Position numbers and translations under genes: made by a program | Notes under the pieces: generated by a model | Seen by the model: only the letters and a program-made list of their open reading frames with translations | The model's database searches: none | What the model was told of the DNA's origin: nothing | In this document: positions 1 to 7,852 of the stretch, piece by piece | How the letters are laid out: each line of letters starts with the position of its first letter | Position numbering within the stretch: position 1 is the first letter of the stretch | Assembly: GCA_964483465.1 (NCBI GenBank) | Contig: CAZABG010000045.1 | Span: 1 to 19,834, forward strand | DNA: 19,834 nucleotides | DNA from: CAZABG01 sp964483465 | GTDB lineage: Bacteria; Chlamydiota; Chlamydiia; Chlamydiales; Parachlamydiaceae | Direction of reading: 5' to 3'

Positions 1-24
1 GCTCTACCGCTGAGCTATTCCGGA
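1..24 (-). tRNA. Partial tRNA gene (5' end only)
   Basis: On the minus strand, bases 24 to 1 read as the first third of a tRNA: a 7-nt acceptor strand TCCGGAA, then TA (positions 8-9), D-stem GCTC, D-loop AGCGGTA and the closing strand GAGC. The anticodon lies outside the window, so the isotype cannot be read. A U at position 1 followed by CC is seen in many bacterial tRNA-Asn genes, which makes Asn a weak guess only. Confidence 0.8.
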
Positions 25-81
25 TCAGAGATGGCACTATAGTAATAGGCGCGAGCAATTTTCTTCAAGCGAGAAAAATAG

Positions 82-573
82 TTATGAAAAAAATGCGTTT
101 TGGGAGTCTTTAGGGAGGTCTTTCTCGAGGAGAGCCAGCTCGTCTGGGGTGAAATTTAGGTCGGATGCCGGCGGTGTGCTTAGAGGAGACGGGGGTGTTG
201 ACATTCTTAATTCAAGAAACGTTTTAAATGACTGATCTGCCGCGATTTCTTTTGATAAGACCTCGCATGCCCTTTTGAACTGCAGGGGAATATCGTTCAG
301 TATTTTTGTCAGCAGGGTGATATCCCAGCAGATTTGTACGTGTAGAAGATGTAAGTCTGTTTCGTTGGTTATTTGTATCGCGTGCGTATGTTCTACTAAA
401 TAGTGGACGCCCGAAACTATTGGAGAGTTGTCTGAAAAAATAATTCGCATGGTAGAGCAGTTCGTCAGCTCCTGAATAAGGAAATTCGGGGTAGGCCGTT
501 CAAATCTCAAGCCATAATGATTGTCTAGGACCACACGAGCGTGAGACGCTGCTCTATCTAAAGGATAGTTCAT
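82..573 (-). CDS. Hypothetical protein, member 1 of a local paralogous triplet
   Basis: A 163-residue protein that I do not recognise. It aligns through most of its length with the next gene (588-1274): shared blocks are DNHYG(L/I)RF near residue 17, VSG(V/L)HY followed by HTHA near residue 53, CWDITLL near residue 82, and LSKEI near residue 106. The tail is Pro/Ser/Thr rich and ends in an acidic helical stretch. No signal peptide or membrane segment is visible. It lies 14 bp after the stop of its paralogue on the same strand, so the two are probably co-transcribed. No clear Shine-Dalgarno site precedes the ATG. The pattern suggests a lineage-specific, duplicated protein of a host-associated bacterium; a secreted role is speculation. 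Confidence 0.7.
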   Translation of the reverse strand: MNYPLDRAASHARVVLDNHYGLRFERPTPNFLIQELTNCSTMRIIFSDNSPIVSGVHYLVEHTHAIQITNETDLHLLHVQICWDITLLTKILNDIPLQFKRACEVLSKEIAADQSFKTFLELRMSTPPSPLSTPPASDLNFTPDELALLEKDLPKDSQNAFFS

Positions 574-587
574 AATTAAAATTATAC

Positions 588-1274
588 TTAATTAGGCAGA
601 GTAATGCCATTGAACTCTTGCGCAATATCGGTTTGAAATAGAGGCGGCAGCGGAGGGGAATCAAGTGTTAGGATGACAGGCGGGGATCCAATCGATCTTG
701 ATGGGGGCGATTTAGGTAGAAGTTCAGCTGGAGGGCAAGAGGGCGAATGATCGTCCGGTAAACCATCTGTTGGAGAGGTTTGAAGTAAAAGAAGAGCCGT
801 AGGAGTAGGGGGTTGAAAGATGGCGGGCGTTTCAAGTAGATTGTTAGGGGCCCGGTTTGTTTCAGATGGGTGATTGGTTACTTGTCTTGAAAACCACATA
901 ACATGTTCAATATGTTTTTTCAACGCCTTATCCATGCTGATTTCTTTAGAGAGAACAGCAATTGCAAGATGGTACTGCGCGGGTATTTCAATTAAAATCT
1001 TTTTTAAAAGTGTTATATCCCAGCATACTCTTTGATATAGATGATAGATATTATCTGTTGCTAAAATGGCATGAGCGTGAGTGTGACTCACAATATAGTG
1101 TAAACCCGAAACCGGAGCTGTGGGTTCAGCATCATGGATCCTGCATGCGAATGTGATCGAATTATCCGTATGATCAATTACAAAGTTAGCAGTCTGATGA
1201 TTAAACCTAATTCCATAATGATTGTCTTGCAGAACACTTGCGTGCAAAAAGGGGGAATAGTTTGGTGTAATCAT
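588..1274 (-). CDS. Hypothetical protein, member 2 of the triplet, with proline-rich tail
   Basis: A 228-residue protein of unknown function. Residues 15-125 match the neighbouring 163-residue protein: DNHYGIRF, VSGLHYIVSHTHAHAI, CWDITLLKKIL and LSKEIS blocks. Residues from about 130 onward form a long low-complexity tail rich in Pro and Ser, with several PP pairs, which is longer than in its paralogue. The H-x-H-x-H run (HTHAH) is notable, but I cannot tell whether it binds metal. No signal peptide or transmembrane segment is seen. The ATG has no obvious Shine-Dalgarno site. It sits upstream of member 1 and 99 bp downstream of the more diverged third member. Confidence 0.72.
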   Translation of the reverse strand: MITPNYSPFLHASVLQDNHYGIRFNHQTANFVIDHTDNSITFACRIHDAEPTAPVSGLHYIVSHTHAHAILATDNIYHLYQRVCWDITLLKKILIEIPAQYHLAIAVLSKEISMDKALKKHIEHVMWFSRQVTNHPSETNRAPNNLLETPAIFQPPTPTALLLLQTSPTDGLPDDHSPSCPPAELLPKSPPSRSIGSPPVILTLDSPPLPPLFQTDIAQEFNGITLPN

Positions 1275-1298
1275 GATTATTATTCGGGTTAATAGGTT

Positions 1299-1352
1299 TT
1301 TAGTTAAATAAAGTCTTATCTTAACTTTGAAGATCAGGCTTTTTTAACTAAA
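1299..1352. repeat. Short inverted repeat between paralogues
   Basis: Arms TTTAGTTAAA (1299-1308) and TTTAACTAAA (1343-1352) are perfect 10-bp complements separated by 34 bp, in the AT-rich gap between two of the paralogous genes. It could be a weak terminator stem for the upstream gene or an operator for the downstream one. In so AT-rich a stretch it may also be chance. Confidence 0.3.
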
Positions 1353-1373
1353 CAGAATTAAATGTGATAATTT

Positions 1374-1754
1374 TTATTTAGTTCCGCTTAATGCTTCAAT
1401 TTTATTTGTTATGCTGAATTGGCGGATTCTGTCCGATGCGAATTCGTGCATAATAGCTTCTCTTGCAAAAGGATGGGTGGGGAAAGTTCTTAAATAAGTC
1501 TCGTAGTAATTAATATCAAAATTCAGCTGATAAAACAGGCGTTGCAAAGAGGGGATGTCGTTCGGGAGCGGCTCCGTTCCGTGAGAATGAAAAATGCATA
1601 AATAAGTTGCATTGGCAGGGCGATAGCGGCGATTAAGCAGGTCAACATACTCATTATTAAGGCAGATTCTGCCATCGCTTGTATAAATTAAGGGAGGCCC
1701 TTGGTGGACATAGGCTCTGCAGTAAAGGGATGTGTCTATCGGTAATGGCTGCAT
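1374..1754 (-). CDS. Hypothetical protein, diverged member 3 of the triplet
   Basis: A 126-residue protein. Its middle and C-terminal parts line up with the two proteins encoded just downstream. A YLCIFHSHG segment matches HYIVSHTHA. The segment LFYQLNFDINYYETYLRTFP matches LYQRVCWDITLLKKILIEIP, and a following A-x3-(M/L)-x2-E-(F/I)-(A/S)-x-D pattern is shared. The N-terminal blocks are weaker and there is no proline-rich tail. The ATG has a plausible GAGG ribosome site about 9 nt upstream. It lies directly downstream of groEL but beyond that operon's terminator, so it is probably not part of the heat-shock unit. Function unknown; homology to its neighbours is my own alignment by eye. Confidence 0.68.
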   Translation of the reverse strand: MQPLPIDTSLYCRAYVHQGPPLIYTSDGRICLNNEYVDLLNRRYRPANATYLCIFHSHGTEPLPNDIPSLQRLFYQLNFDINYYETYLRTFPTHPFAREAIMHEFASDRIRQFSITNKIEALSGTK

Positions 1755-1820
1755 TTAACCCGCCTCATTGAATTTTTTTTAATTAGAAGGGTATAGAGAA
1801 GTTGAATTTCAAAGCATCTT

Positions 1821-1847
1821 AAAAATGGGGGAGGCTCTGCTCCCCCA
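1821..1847 (-). terminator. Rho-independent terminator of groESL
   Basis: Read on the minus strand, stem TGGGGGAG pairs with CTCCCCCA across a 6-nt loop CAGAGC, followed by ATTTTTAAG. The GC-rich 8-bp stem plus T-run lies directly after the groEL stop codon, a canonical intrinsic terminator. Confidence 0.85.
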
Positions 1848-1853
1848 AATATT

Positions 1854-3473
1854 TTAGTAGTCCATTCCGGCAGCTGCGGGAGCCGCTTTATCCTCTTTCA
1901 CTTCAGCGACGATCGCTTGGGTGGTAAGAAGGATGCTTGCGACAGACGCGGCGTTCATGAGAGCCGTACGAACCACTTTAGTTGGGTCGATAATACCGGC
2001 TTTCACGAGGTCTTCATATTTGCCGTCAAGCGCGTTGAAGCCGAAATTGGCGTCTTTGCCTTCGAGTTCTTTAAAGACGATCGCGCCTTCATAGCCTGCG
2101 TTCTCAGCAATTTGACGAAGAGGAGCGGATAAGGTTTTCGCGATAATGCGAGCGCCTGTTTCTTCATCGCCTTTTAAGCTGGAGGCAACTTTTACGGCTG
2201 CAGGGATAGCGCGAACGAGTGCGACACCGCCGCCGGGAAGAATGCCTTCTTCAACGGCTGCGCGTGTTGCGTGCGTTGCATCATCCACGCGGTCTTTTTT
2301 TTCTTTCATTTCGATTTCGGTAGGAGCGCCGACGCGAATTACCGCAACTCCGCCTGCGAGTTTCGCTAAGCGTTCTTGAAGTTTTTCTTTATCGTATTCG
2401 GAAGTCGATTCTTCAATTTGACGCTTGATGAGAGCGACTCTAGCCTGAATCTCTTTTTTATCGCCTGCGCCTTCAACGATCGTTGTGTCGTCTTTGGAAA
2501 CAGTGATTTTTTTAGCGCGGCCGAGCTCTGCGATCGTGACGTTTTCAAGTTTTTCGCCGAGGTCTTCAGAGATAAACTTGCCGCCGGTTAAAATCGCGAT
2601 ATCTTCGAGGATTGCTTTTCTTCTGTCGCCAAAGCCGGGAGCTTTAACTGCACAGACTTTTAAGCCCGCTCTTAATCTATTTACAACGAGAGTAGCAAGC
2701 GCTTCGCCATCTACATCTTCTGCGATAATGAGAAGCGGTCTTCCCGATTCTGCCACTTGTTGAAGGATCGGGATAAGCTCTTTGATGCCGCCGATTTTCT
2801 TCTCGTGGATGAGAACGTAAGCATCATCCATAATGCATTCTTGAGTATCCGGCGAGGTCATGAAGTAAGCGGAGAGATAGCCTCTGTCAAAATTCATCCC
2901 TTCAACGACATCAAGCGTCGTCTCAAAGCCTTTTGCTTCTTCGACGGTAACGGTTCCGTTTTTACCGACGCGATCAATCGCTTCCGCGATGATTTTGCCG
3001 ATTTCTTTATCGTTATTTGCAGAAACCGTTGCCACTTGAGCGATTTCCTGGCTTGTTTCTACTCTCTTCGAGCGCTTTGTAAGGTCTTGAATTACGGCTT
3101 CAACGGCTTTTTCCATACCGCGCTTCAAGTCCATTGGATTTGCGCCGGCCGCTACGTTTTTTAGGCCTTCGGCATAGATCGCTTCCGCGAGAACTGTTGC
3201 GGTTGTCGTGCCGTCTCCCGCTTTGTCGGCGGTTTTGCTTGCGACTTCCTTAACCATTTGCGCGCCCATGTTTTCGAACTTATCTTCAAGTTCGATCTCT
3301 TTTGCGACCGTTACACCGTCTTTTGTAATGTGCGGTGCGCCGTAGGATTTGTCGATGATGACGTTTCTGCCTTTAGGTCCAAGGGTCACTTTAACTGCGT
3401 CAGCTAAAGTTTGTACCCCTTTCAAGATTTTCTGACGGGCGTCTTCTTTAAATAAAATGTCTTTTGCTGCCAT
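1854..3473 (-). CDS. groEL: GroEL 60-kDa chaperonin
   Basis: A 539-residue cytosolic chaperonin that assembles as a double heptameric ring and folds proteins in an ATP-dependent cycle with GroES. Family hallmarks seen include LGPKGRNV near residue 31, the ATP-binding GDGTTTATV (residues 86-94, with the catalytic Asp at 87), and the equatorial segment GILPGGGVAL. Length is normal. The C-terminus ends in an Ala-rich segment, GMDY, instead of a long GGM repeat. It starts 12 bp after the groES stop behind an AAGGAA site. Chlamydiae carry several GroEL copies; the partnership with groES and the pepF neighbour mark this as the main heat-shock copy. Regulation by HrcA through the upstream CIRCE is likely. 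Confidence 0.98.
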   Translation of the reverse strand: MAAKDILFKEDARQKILKGVQTLADAVKVTLGPKGRNVIIDKSYGAPHITKDGVTVAKEIELEDKFENMGAQMVKEVASKTADKAGDGTTTATVLAEAIYAEGLKNVAAGANPMDLKRGMEKAVEAVIQDLTKRSKRVETSQEIAQVATVSANNDKEIGKIIAEAIDRVGKNGTVTVEEAKGFETTLDVVEGMNFDRGYLSAYFMTSPDTQECIMDDAYVLIHEKKIGGIKELIPILQQVAESGRPLLIIAEDVDGEALATLVVNRLRAGLKVCAVKAPGFGDRRKAILEDIAILTGGKFISEDLGEKLENVTIAELGRAKKITVSKDDTTIVEGAGDKKEIQARVALIKRQIEESTSEYDKEKLQERLAKLAGGVAVIRVGAPTEIEMKEKKDRVDDATHATRAAVEEGILPGGGVALVRAIPAAVKVASSLKGDEETGARIIAKTLSAPLRQIAENAGYEGAIVFKELEGKDANFGFNALDGKYEDLVKAGIIDPTKVVRTALMNAASVASILLTTQAIVAEVKEDKAAPAAAGMDY

Positions 3474-3485
3474 AGATGTGATTCC

Positions 3486-3803
3486 TTATTTTTCAATAAT
3501 CGCGATGATGTCATCGGCTTTTAAAATCGTAAATTCCTGATCGTCGAGACTCACTTCTTGTCCCGAATATTTTTCCATCAGGATAGTGTCGCCTACTTTT
3601 ACAGGCATAGGGATCGGATTGCCCGATTTGTCGTTTTTGCCTGGGCCGACTGCAACCACTTCCGCTTGTTCTTGTTTCTTTTTCGCGGTGTCGGGGAGGA
3701 TGATGCCCCCTTTTAAGGTCTCTTCCGCTTCAAGGCGGCGAACCAGAACGCGGTTGCCAAGCGGACGAAGGGTCGGCGCTTTCGTTTTCGTGAGTGATGC
3801 CAT
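3486..3803 (-). CDS. groES: GroES 10-kDa co-chaperonin
   Basis: Lid protein of the GroEL cage. The sequence has the family core: LRPLGNRVLVRR near the N-terminus, GGIILPDTAKKK (mobile loop and following), VAVGPGK, and the C-terminal VKVGDTILMEKYSG...EFTILKADDIIAII. I place the start at the ATG at 3803 (105 residues, MASLTK). An upstream in-frame ATG at 3809 directly abuts the AGAGGA ribosome site at 3811-3816, whereas the 3803 start has 7-nt spacing. It is first in the groES-groEL operon and lies 51 bp downstream of the CIRCE operator. Confidence 0.96.
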   Translation of the reverse strand: MASLTKTKAPTLRPLGNRVLVRRLEAEETLKGGIILPDTAKKKQEQAEVVAVGPGKNDKSGNPIPMPVKVGDTILMEKYSGQEVSLDDQEFTILKADDIIAIIEK

Positions 3804-3831
3804 ATTCATTTCCTCTGTTTTACACTTTTAT

Positions 3832-3861
3832 AATCTAGGATAATCGGTCATTTTTTAGCAA
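3832..3861 (-). promoter_or_regulatory. Candidate groES promoter overlapping CIRCE
   Basis: On the minus strand a possible -35 TTGCTA (3861-3856) lies within the promoter-proximal CIRCE arm, followed after 18 bp by a possible -10 TAGATT (3837-3832). The match to the consensus is only moderate, and an AT-rich TATAAA nearby (3832-3827) is an alternative. Its overlap with the operator would fit HrcA repression. Confidence 0.4.
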
Positions 3862-3881
3862 TCATTTAGTTAAAGTGCTAA
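3855..3881 (-). promoter_or_regulatory. CIRCE operator (HrcA binding site)
   Basis: On the minus strand: TTAGCACTT - 9-bp spacer - GATTGCTAA. This matches the CIRCE consensus TTAGCACTC-N9-GAGTGCTAA at 16 of 18 arm positions with the exact 9-bp spacing. It lies immediately upstream of groES, where HrcA-repressed class I heat-shock operons normally carry it. It overlaps the last codons and the stop codon of pepF. Confidence 0.9.
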
Positions 3882-5664
3882 GTTTTTCAACCAGATTTCC
3901 AAAATAATTAATTGCTTCCTTTACTGGAGCCGGCGAGCTCATATTCACACCCGCTTTTTCGAGTGTTTCTATAGGATAGTCGCTACAGCCGCTCTTTAAA
4001 AAGCCCAAGTATTCTTCGCGCTCTTTTTCTCCGCCTTTCAGCACTCGGTTAGCAAGCGCAAGCGCGGCGGATATTCCGGTCGCATATTGGAATACGTAAA
4101 AATTATAGTAGAAATGGGGGATGCGGGCCCATTCAATTTCAATTTCTTTGTCAATAACTACCCCCGGTCCGAAGTAGGTCTTTGTCAGCTCATAATAAAG
4201 CTCTTTTAGCGATTGAGGAGTAAGGGGGATATTGTTTTCCGCCATCTCGTGGATTTTAAGTTCAAACTCCGCAAACATCGTTTGTCTAAAGAGGGTCGCA
4301 CGAATGTCATCGAGTTTTTGGCTGACTAAGAAAATCTGCTCGTCTTTATTCTGCGATTTATTAATCAGATGCGTATTGAGAAGTTCCTCATTGAAAGTGG
4401 ACGCGACTTCCGCAAGGAAGATCGGGTAGCTGCCATAATGATAAGGCTGATGTTTGCTTGATAGGAGCGAGTGCATGCTATGCCCGGCTTCATGAGCTAG
4501 CGTGAAGACGTCGCGCAAAATATCCTTATAGTTCATGAGGATATAAGGATTTGTGTCGTAGCAGCCGCTCGAATAGGCGCCGGATCTTTTGTTTTTATTT
4601 TCGTAACGGTCTACCCAGCGATCCGTTTTGAGTCCTTTTTCAATTTCTTTGACATATTCAGGTCCAAGAGGAGCAAAGGATTTAATCAGCAGCTCTTCCG
4701 CTTCTTTGTAGGGAACTTTTAAATCAAAAGAAGGCGTAAGGGGTACTGCCATATCATAAAGGTGAAGCTCATCAAGATTCAGCATTTTTTTACGCACATC
4801 AAAATAACGATAGAGCGGATCAAGATTGGCTTTAACCGTTTCGATCAACTGTTTATAAACTTTGGTGTCGATATGGTTTGGATAAAGGGCCGCTTCTAAG
4901 CTCGACTTAAAATTTCGCGCGCGTGCATTAAATACATTACGTTGGACCGCGCCATTTAAAAGCTCCGCCATCGTATTTTCAAAGCCGTTAAACGTATTGT
5001 GATAGGTAGTGAAGGCGCTTTTTCTTAATTCCCTATCCTTTGATCTTAGAAGAACTTGGTAAGAACCATGAGTGATCGTATGCTTTTTGCCGGTTGAATC
5101 CACCGCCTCTCCAAATTGCAGATCGGCGTCATTCATTGACGAAAAGGCTTTATGAGCAGTTGAAAGGGCGTTTGAAGATAAGGCCATTAACCTTTCTTGT
5201 TCATAAGGCAGTGTATGCGGCTTTAGACGAAAGGTTTTTTCTAAATGGAATCGGTAATCTTTTAGTTCTTTCGATTCTAAATACGATTTAATTTTAGCAT
5301 CATCAAGGGATAGCAATTCCGGCTCAAACCAGCTTAATTGCAGAGCAAAATCATTCATCGCGTTGCGAATTTTTGAGAAGGCTACTTTATGTTCAGGCTC
5401 TGCGATATCTTCGTCGTGTTTAAGATGCGCGTAGGTGTAAAGAACAGACAGTTTTCGATCGAGTTTAATAGACTCTTCAATAGCTTTTTTTAGAGTTTCT
5501 GCGCTTTCGCCCAGTTTTCCTTGATAAGCAAGAATGGCATCCGCATTGACTTTGCCGTCTTTAACATACGTATCATAATCTTTTTGCCACGCTTTTAAAT
5601 CGGGATAAATCGCCTCTACATTCCATCGGTTATCTTTTTCAACTTCCGTTCTCGCGAGCGTCAT
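3862..5664 (-). CDS. pepF: Oligoendopeptidase F (M3 zinc metallopeptidase)
   Basis: A 600-residue cytosolic zinc peptidase that cleaves oligopeptides. The zinc-binding motif HEAGH is at residues 391-395 (within FTLAHEAGHSMHS), followed by the third-ligand region AEVASTFNEELL. C-terminal family segments such as FYVFQYATGISAALAL are present. The start is taken as the ATG at 5664, with a perfect GGAGG at 5670-5674 five bases upstream; a TTG four codons earlier would overlap that site. It is the gene upstream of groES, as in Chlamydia (CT112-CT111-CT110). Its 3' end contains the CIRCE operator, so the final codons are constrained by regulation of the next operon. Length is normal. Confidence 0.95.
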   Translation of the reverse strand: MTLARTEVEKDNRWNVEAIYPDLKAWQKDYDTYVKDGKVNADAILAYQGKLGESAETLKKAIEESIKLDRKLSVLYTYAHLKHDEDIAEPEHKVAFSKIRNAMNDFALQLSWFEPELLSLDDAKIKSYLESKELKDYRFHLEKTFRLKPHTLPYEQERLMALSSNALSTAHKAFSSMNDADLQFGEAVDSTGKKHTITHGSYQVLLRSKDRELRKSAFTTYHNTFNGFENTMAELLNGAVQRNVFNARARNFKSSLEAALYPNHIDTKVYKQLIETVKANLDPLYRYFDVRKKMLNLDELHLYDMAVPLTPSFDLKVPYKEAEELLIKSFAPLGPEYVKEIEKGLKTDRWVDRYENKNKRSGAYSSGCYDTNPYILMNYKDILRDVFTLAHEAGHSMHSLLSSKHQPYHYGSYPIFLAEVASTFNEELLNTHLINKSQNKDEQIFLVSQKLDDIRATLFRQTMFAEFELKIHEMAENNIPLTPQSLKELYYELTKTYFGPGVVIDKEIEIEWARIPHFYYNFYVFQYATGISAALALANRVLKGGEKEREEYLGFLKSGCSDYPIETLEKAGVNMSSPAPVKEAINYFGNLVEKLSTLTK

Positions 5665-5728
5665 ATAAACCTCCAAAAGTTAACAATCCTACACCAAAAA
5701 TCGCTTTTATGATAGTAAACTGTAATGG

Positions 5729-6001
5729 ATGGCCGTAAGATCAACATTTATCGTTAAGAATGACCGGGGGCTGCATACACGCCCTGCAACCGAGCTGGTA
5801 AAACTAGCTTCCCGTTATAAATCCCATTTAAAATTGAAATTCCGCCGCATGGAAGTGAATGCCAAATCATTGCTTGGCATCCTGATGCTTGCGGCGACAA
5901 AAGGGTCAAAAATCTCGATTGAAGCGGACGGCCCGGATGAATCGGAAGCCGTTCAAGCTCTTACCCTTCTTGCAAATAGCAATTTCAACGCGAAATACTA
6001 A
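5729..6001 (+). CDS. ptsH: HPr phosphocarrier protein of the PTS
   Basis: A 90-residue HPr-family protein that would relay phosphate from enzyme I to EII proteins. The active-site segment GLHTRPA places the phosphorylated His at residue 16, and the regulatory-serine segment VNAKSLLGILML places the Ser at 47; both match the family at slightly shifted numbering. No enzyme I gene follows: 7 bp after its stop comes the end of a convergent gene. No Shine-Dalgarno site is seen. A possible -10 TATGAT at 5708-5713 would leave only a very short leader, but there is no good -35. It is divergent from pepF. In Chlamydia the HPr protein is thought mainly regulatory. Confidence 0.92.
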   Translation: MAVRSTFIVKNDRGLHTRPATELVKLASRYKSHLKLKFRRMEVNAKSLLGILMLAATKGSKISIEADGPDESEAVQALTLLANSNFNAKY

Positions 6002-6008
6002 AGGAAGT

Positions 6009-6422
6009 TTAATCTTCTATCGGAAGCGTCTTATCAAGGACGTCTCTTGTACAGAAAACAGGGACATTATTCATTATGGCGAATGCGATGGCGTCAGAGG
6101 GTCTCGCATCGATTTCAACGATATGTTTAGTCGGGCCCATTTGCTGCTCTAGAAAGATGCGGGCAAAGTAGATGGTATCTTGCAAATCGTTTATTACGAT
6201 TTGTTTTATTCGAATGTCAAACCCTTTAAAGATGGAAGAGATAAGGTCATGCGTGAGGGGACGGGGTTTTGTGGTGCCGGTGAGGTATAGCTGAAGGGTT
6301 TTGCCAATATTTGAATCGGTATAGATGGCAAAACGTTTTTCGGGAGACGCAAGGACGATAACCGTATAGGAGCGCGTCTGCATTATTTTATCAAACGATA
6401 GTTGTACAAGCTCTCTATTCAT
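6009..6422 (-). CDS. Bifunctional nuclease family protein (DUF151/BFN)
   Basis: A 137-residue protein of the BFN/DUF151 family, named after a plant nuclease with RNase and DNase activity; bacterial roles are poorly defined. Family features seen: an N-terminal segment ending in (F)AIYTDSNIGK, the block RPLTHDLISSIFKGFDI, then DTIYFARIFLEQ and the signature IDARPSDAIAFA near residue 105. Its ATG overlaps the stop of rpiA by four bases (ATGA), so the two are translationally coupled. It is convergent with the HPr gene, only 7 bp apart, with no visible terminator between. Confidence 0.85.
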   Translation of the reverse strand: MNRELVQLSFDKIMQTRSYTVIVLASPEKRFAIYTDSNIGKTLQLYLTGTTKPRPLTHDLISSIFKGFDIRIKQIVINDLQDTIYFARIFLEQQMGPTKHIVEIDARPSDAIAFAIMNNVPVFCTRDVLDKTLPIED

Positions 6423-7075
6423 ACCGTTTCCGTCTTTCCGTCAGGATAGCCAACTATCACGCTTCTCGCAAGATCAAAGAAAAGTCCTGTATCTATGACG
6501 CCTACGATTTTTTTAAGTTCTTGATCGAGTTTTTCAGGATTTTCAATCGGGTAAAGATTTTGAAGATCTACGATGAGATTGCCGTTATCGGTTTTTCCTT
6601 TGCGTATTTTAGGTTGAAAGCCTTTCTCTGTCAGATGGTTAAGCGTCGCGGGAAAGCTAAAGCCCGAAATTTCGACAGGCAGAGGAAACTTGCCTAATTT
6701 TTCAACGCGTTTTGTGGAATCGATAACAATGATTACGTTTTTACTCATCGCGGCGCAAATTTTTTCTCTTAATAGGGCGCCCCCGCCGCCTTTAATCATT
6801 TGTTTTTTGGCATCGATTTCATCGGCCCCATCTACGGTTAAATCAAGGGACTTGGTTTCTTCAATGAGGGGGATGCCGAATTTTTTCGCGATTTCTATCG
6901 TTTTCAAAGAAGAGGGAAGGCCTGCGATTTTTGTTTTTCTTTCGGCTAGCGCTTCCAGGAAATAGAAAACGGTAGACCCGGTTCCAAGACCTATTGTCAT
7001 GCCGCTTTTCACAAACTCTGCCGCTTTTCTTCCTGCGGCACGCTTCGCTTTTTCGATATCTTCTTGTTTATTCAT
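6419..7075 (-). CDS. rpiA: Ribose-5-phosphate isomerase A
   Basis: A 218-residue cytosolic enzyme interconverting ribose-5-phosphate and ribulose-5-phosphate in the pentose phosphate pathway. The phosphate-binding loop GLGTGST is at residues 29-35. Catalytic residues are in place: DGADEID gives Asp82 and Asp85, KGGGGALLREK gives Lys95 and Glu104 (one higher than in E. coli RpiA). Length equals the family norm. The ATG has no clear Shine-Dalgarno site and is divergent from the Nif3 gene with only 25 bp between start codons, so promoters for the two must overlap or lie within the coding regions. It is coupled to the downstream BFN gene. Confidence 0.96.
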   Translation of the reverse strand: MNKQEDIEKAKRAAGRKAAEFVKSGMTIGLGTGSTVFYFLEALAERKTKIAGLPSSLKTIEIAKKFGIPLIEETKSLDLTVDGADEIDAKKQMIKGGGGALLREKICAAMSKNVIIVIDSTKRVEKLGKFPLPVEISGFSFPATLNHLTEKGFQPKIRKGKTDNGNLIVDLQNLYPIENPEKLDQELKKIVGVIDTGLFFDLARSVIVGYPDGKTETV

Positions 7076-7100
7076 TCGGGGTTCAGCTATTTTAGTTTTT

Positions 7101-7832
7101 ATGAAACTAAAAGAATTTGTATCTGAGTTGAATGACTATCTGCAAGTCAATTTATTTGAAGATTACTGTCCGAACGGACTTCAAGTAGAAGGAAAAGGAG
7201 AGGTAAAGTCAGTCGCGATCGCAGTAAGCGCCTCGCTTAATGTGATCAAACAAGCAAAGAGCTTTGATGCGCTTATCGTGCATCACGGAATTTTTTGGAG
7301 CCGCGATCCTTATCCCATCATCGGTACAAAAAAAGAAAAGATTAAATCTTTGCTAGACTCTGAAACTTCGCTCCTTGCCTACCATTTGCCTCTCGACGCT
7401 CACGAAAAGCTCGGTAATAACTTTAAAGCGGCAAGCGATCTGGGCTGGAAAAAACTTGAGAGATTTGGCGATGTCGGGGTGAAAGGGTTTTTTGAGCCCA
7501 TCAAAGCCAAAGATTTTCAAAAGAAGCTTGAATCTTACTATGGGCAAAAAAGTCATTCCGTACTTGGCGGCAATGACACAATATCGTCTGCTGCTCTTAT
7601 TTCCGGCGGCGCTTATAAAGAACTGATGAAAGCAAAAAACGCGGGAGTCGATGCTTTTATAACAGGATCCTTTGATGAACCTGCTTATCATCAGGCGCAT
7701 GAAGAGGGTATTCATTTCTTTGCGCTCGGCCATGCGGCGACAGAAAAAATCGGGATTAAAGCTCTCGGCGATTACATCAAGAAGAAGTGGAAACTGAAAG
7801 TCGAGTTCATCGACGAACCAAACCCTTTTTGA
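7101..7832 (+). CDS. Nif3-like dinuclear metal-centre hexameric protein
   Basis: A 243-residue protein of the Nif3/YbgI family (often named GTP cyclohydrolase 1 type 2 homologue); the physiological reaction is not settled. The dimetal ligands known from E. coli YbgI can be placed: His61-His62 in VHHGIFW, Asp99 in HLPLDAH, and His211 with Glu215 in LGHAATE. I chose the ATG at 7101, which begins MKLKEFVSEL as in homologues; the open frame extends further upstream but crosses into rpiA. Its stop is followed after 5 bp by the repeat array of the GxxExxY unit, so the insertion abuts but does not break this gene. Confidence 0.93.
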   Translation: MKLKEFVSELNDYLQVNLFEDYCPNGLQVEGKGEVKSVAIAVSASLNVIKQAKSFDALIVHHGIFWSRDPYPIIGTKKEKIKSLLDSETSLLAYHLPLDAHEKLGNNFKAASDLGWKKLERFGDVGVKGFFEPIKAKDFQKKLESYYGQKSHSVLGGNDTISSAALISGGAYKELMKAKNAGVDAFITGSFDEPAYHQAHEEGIHFFALGHAATEKIGIKALGDYIKKKWKLKVEFIDEPNPF

Positions 7833-7852
7833 GATTGTTAGAATCGTTGATA

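Noticed and set aside
962..1156. 64-codon plus-strand frame in the paralogue region
   Set aside because: It is antisense to the conserved HTHA/CWDITLL core shared by the minus-strand paralogues, which is the real coding strand.
1..1754. Genomic island inserted at the tRNA
   Set aside because: Integrases normally use the tRNA 3' end, which points away and lies outside the window; no integrase is seen next to the paralogues.
2757..3164. 135-codon plus-strand frame inside groEL
   Set aside because: It is antisense to an unmistakable groEL in a codon-biased region; its translation shows no family features.
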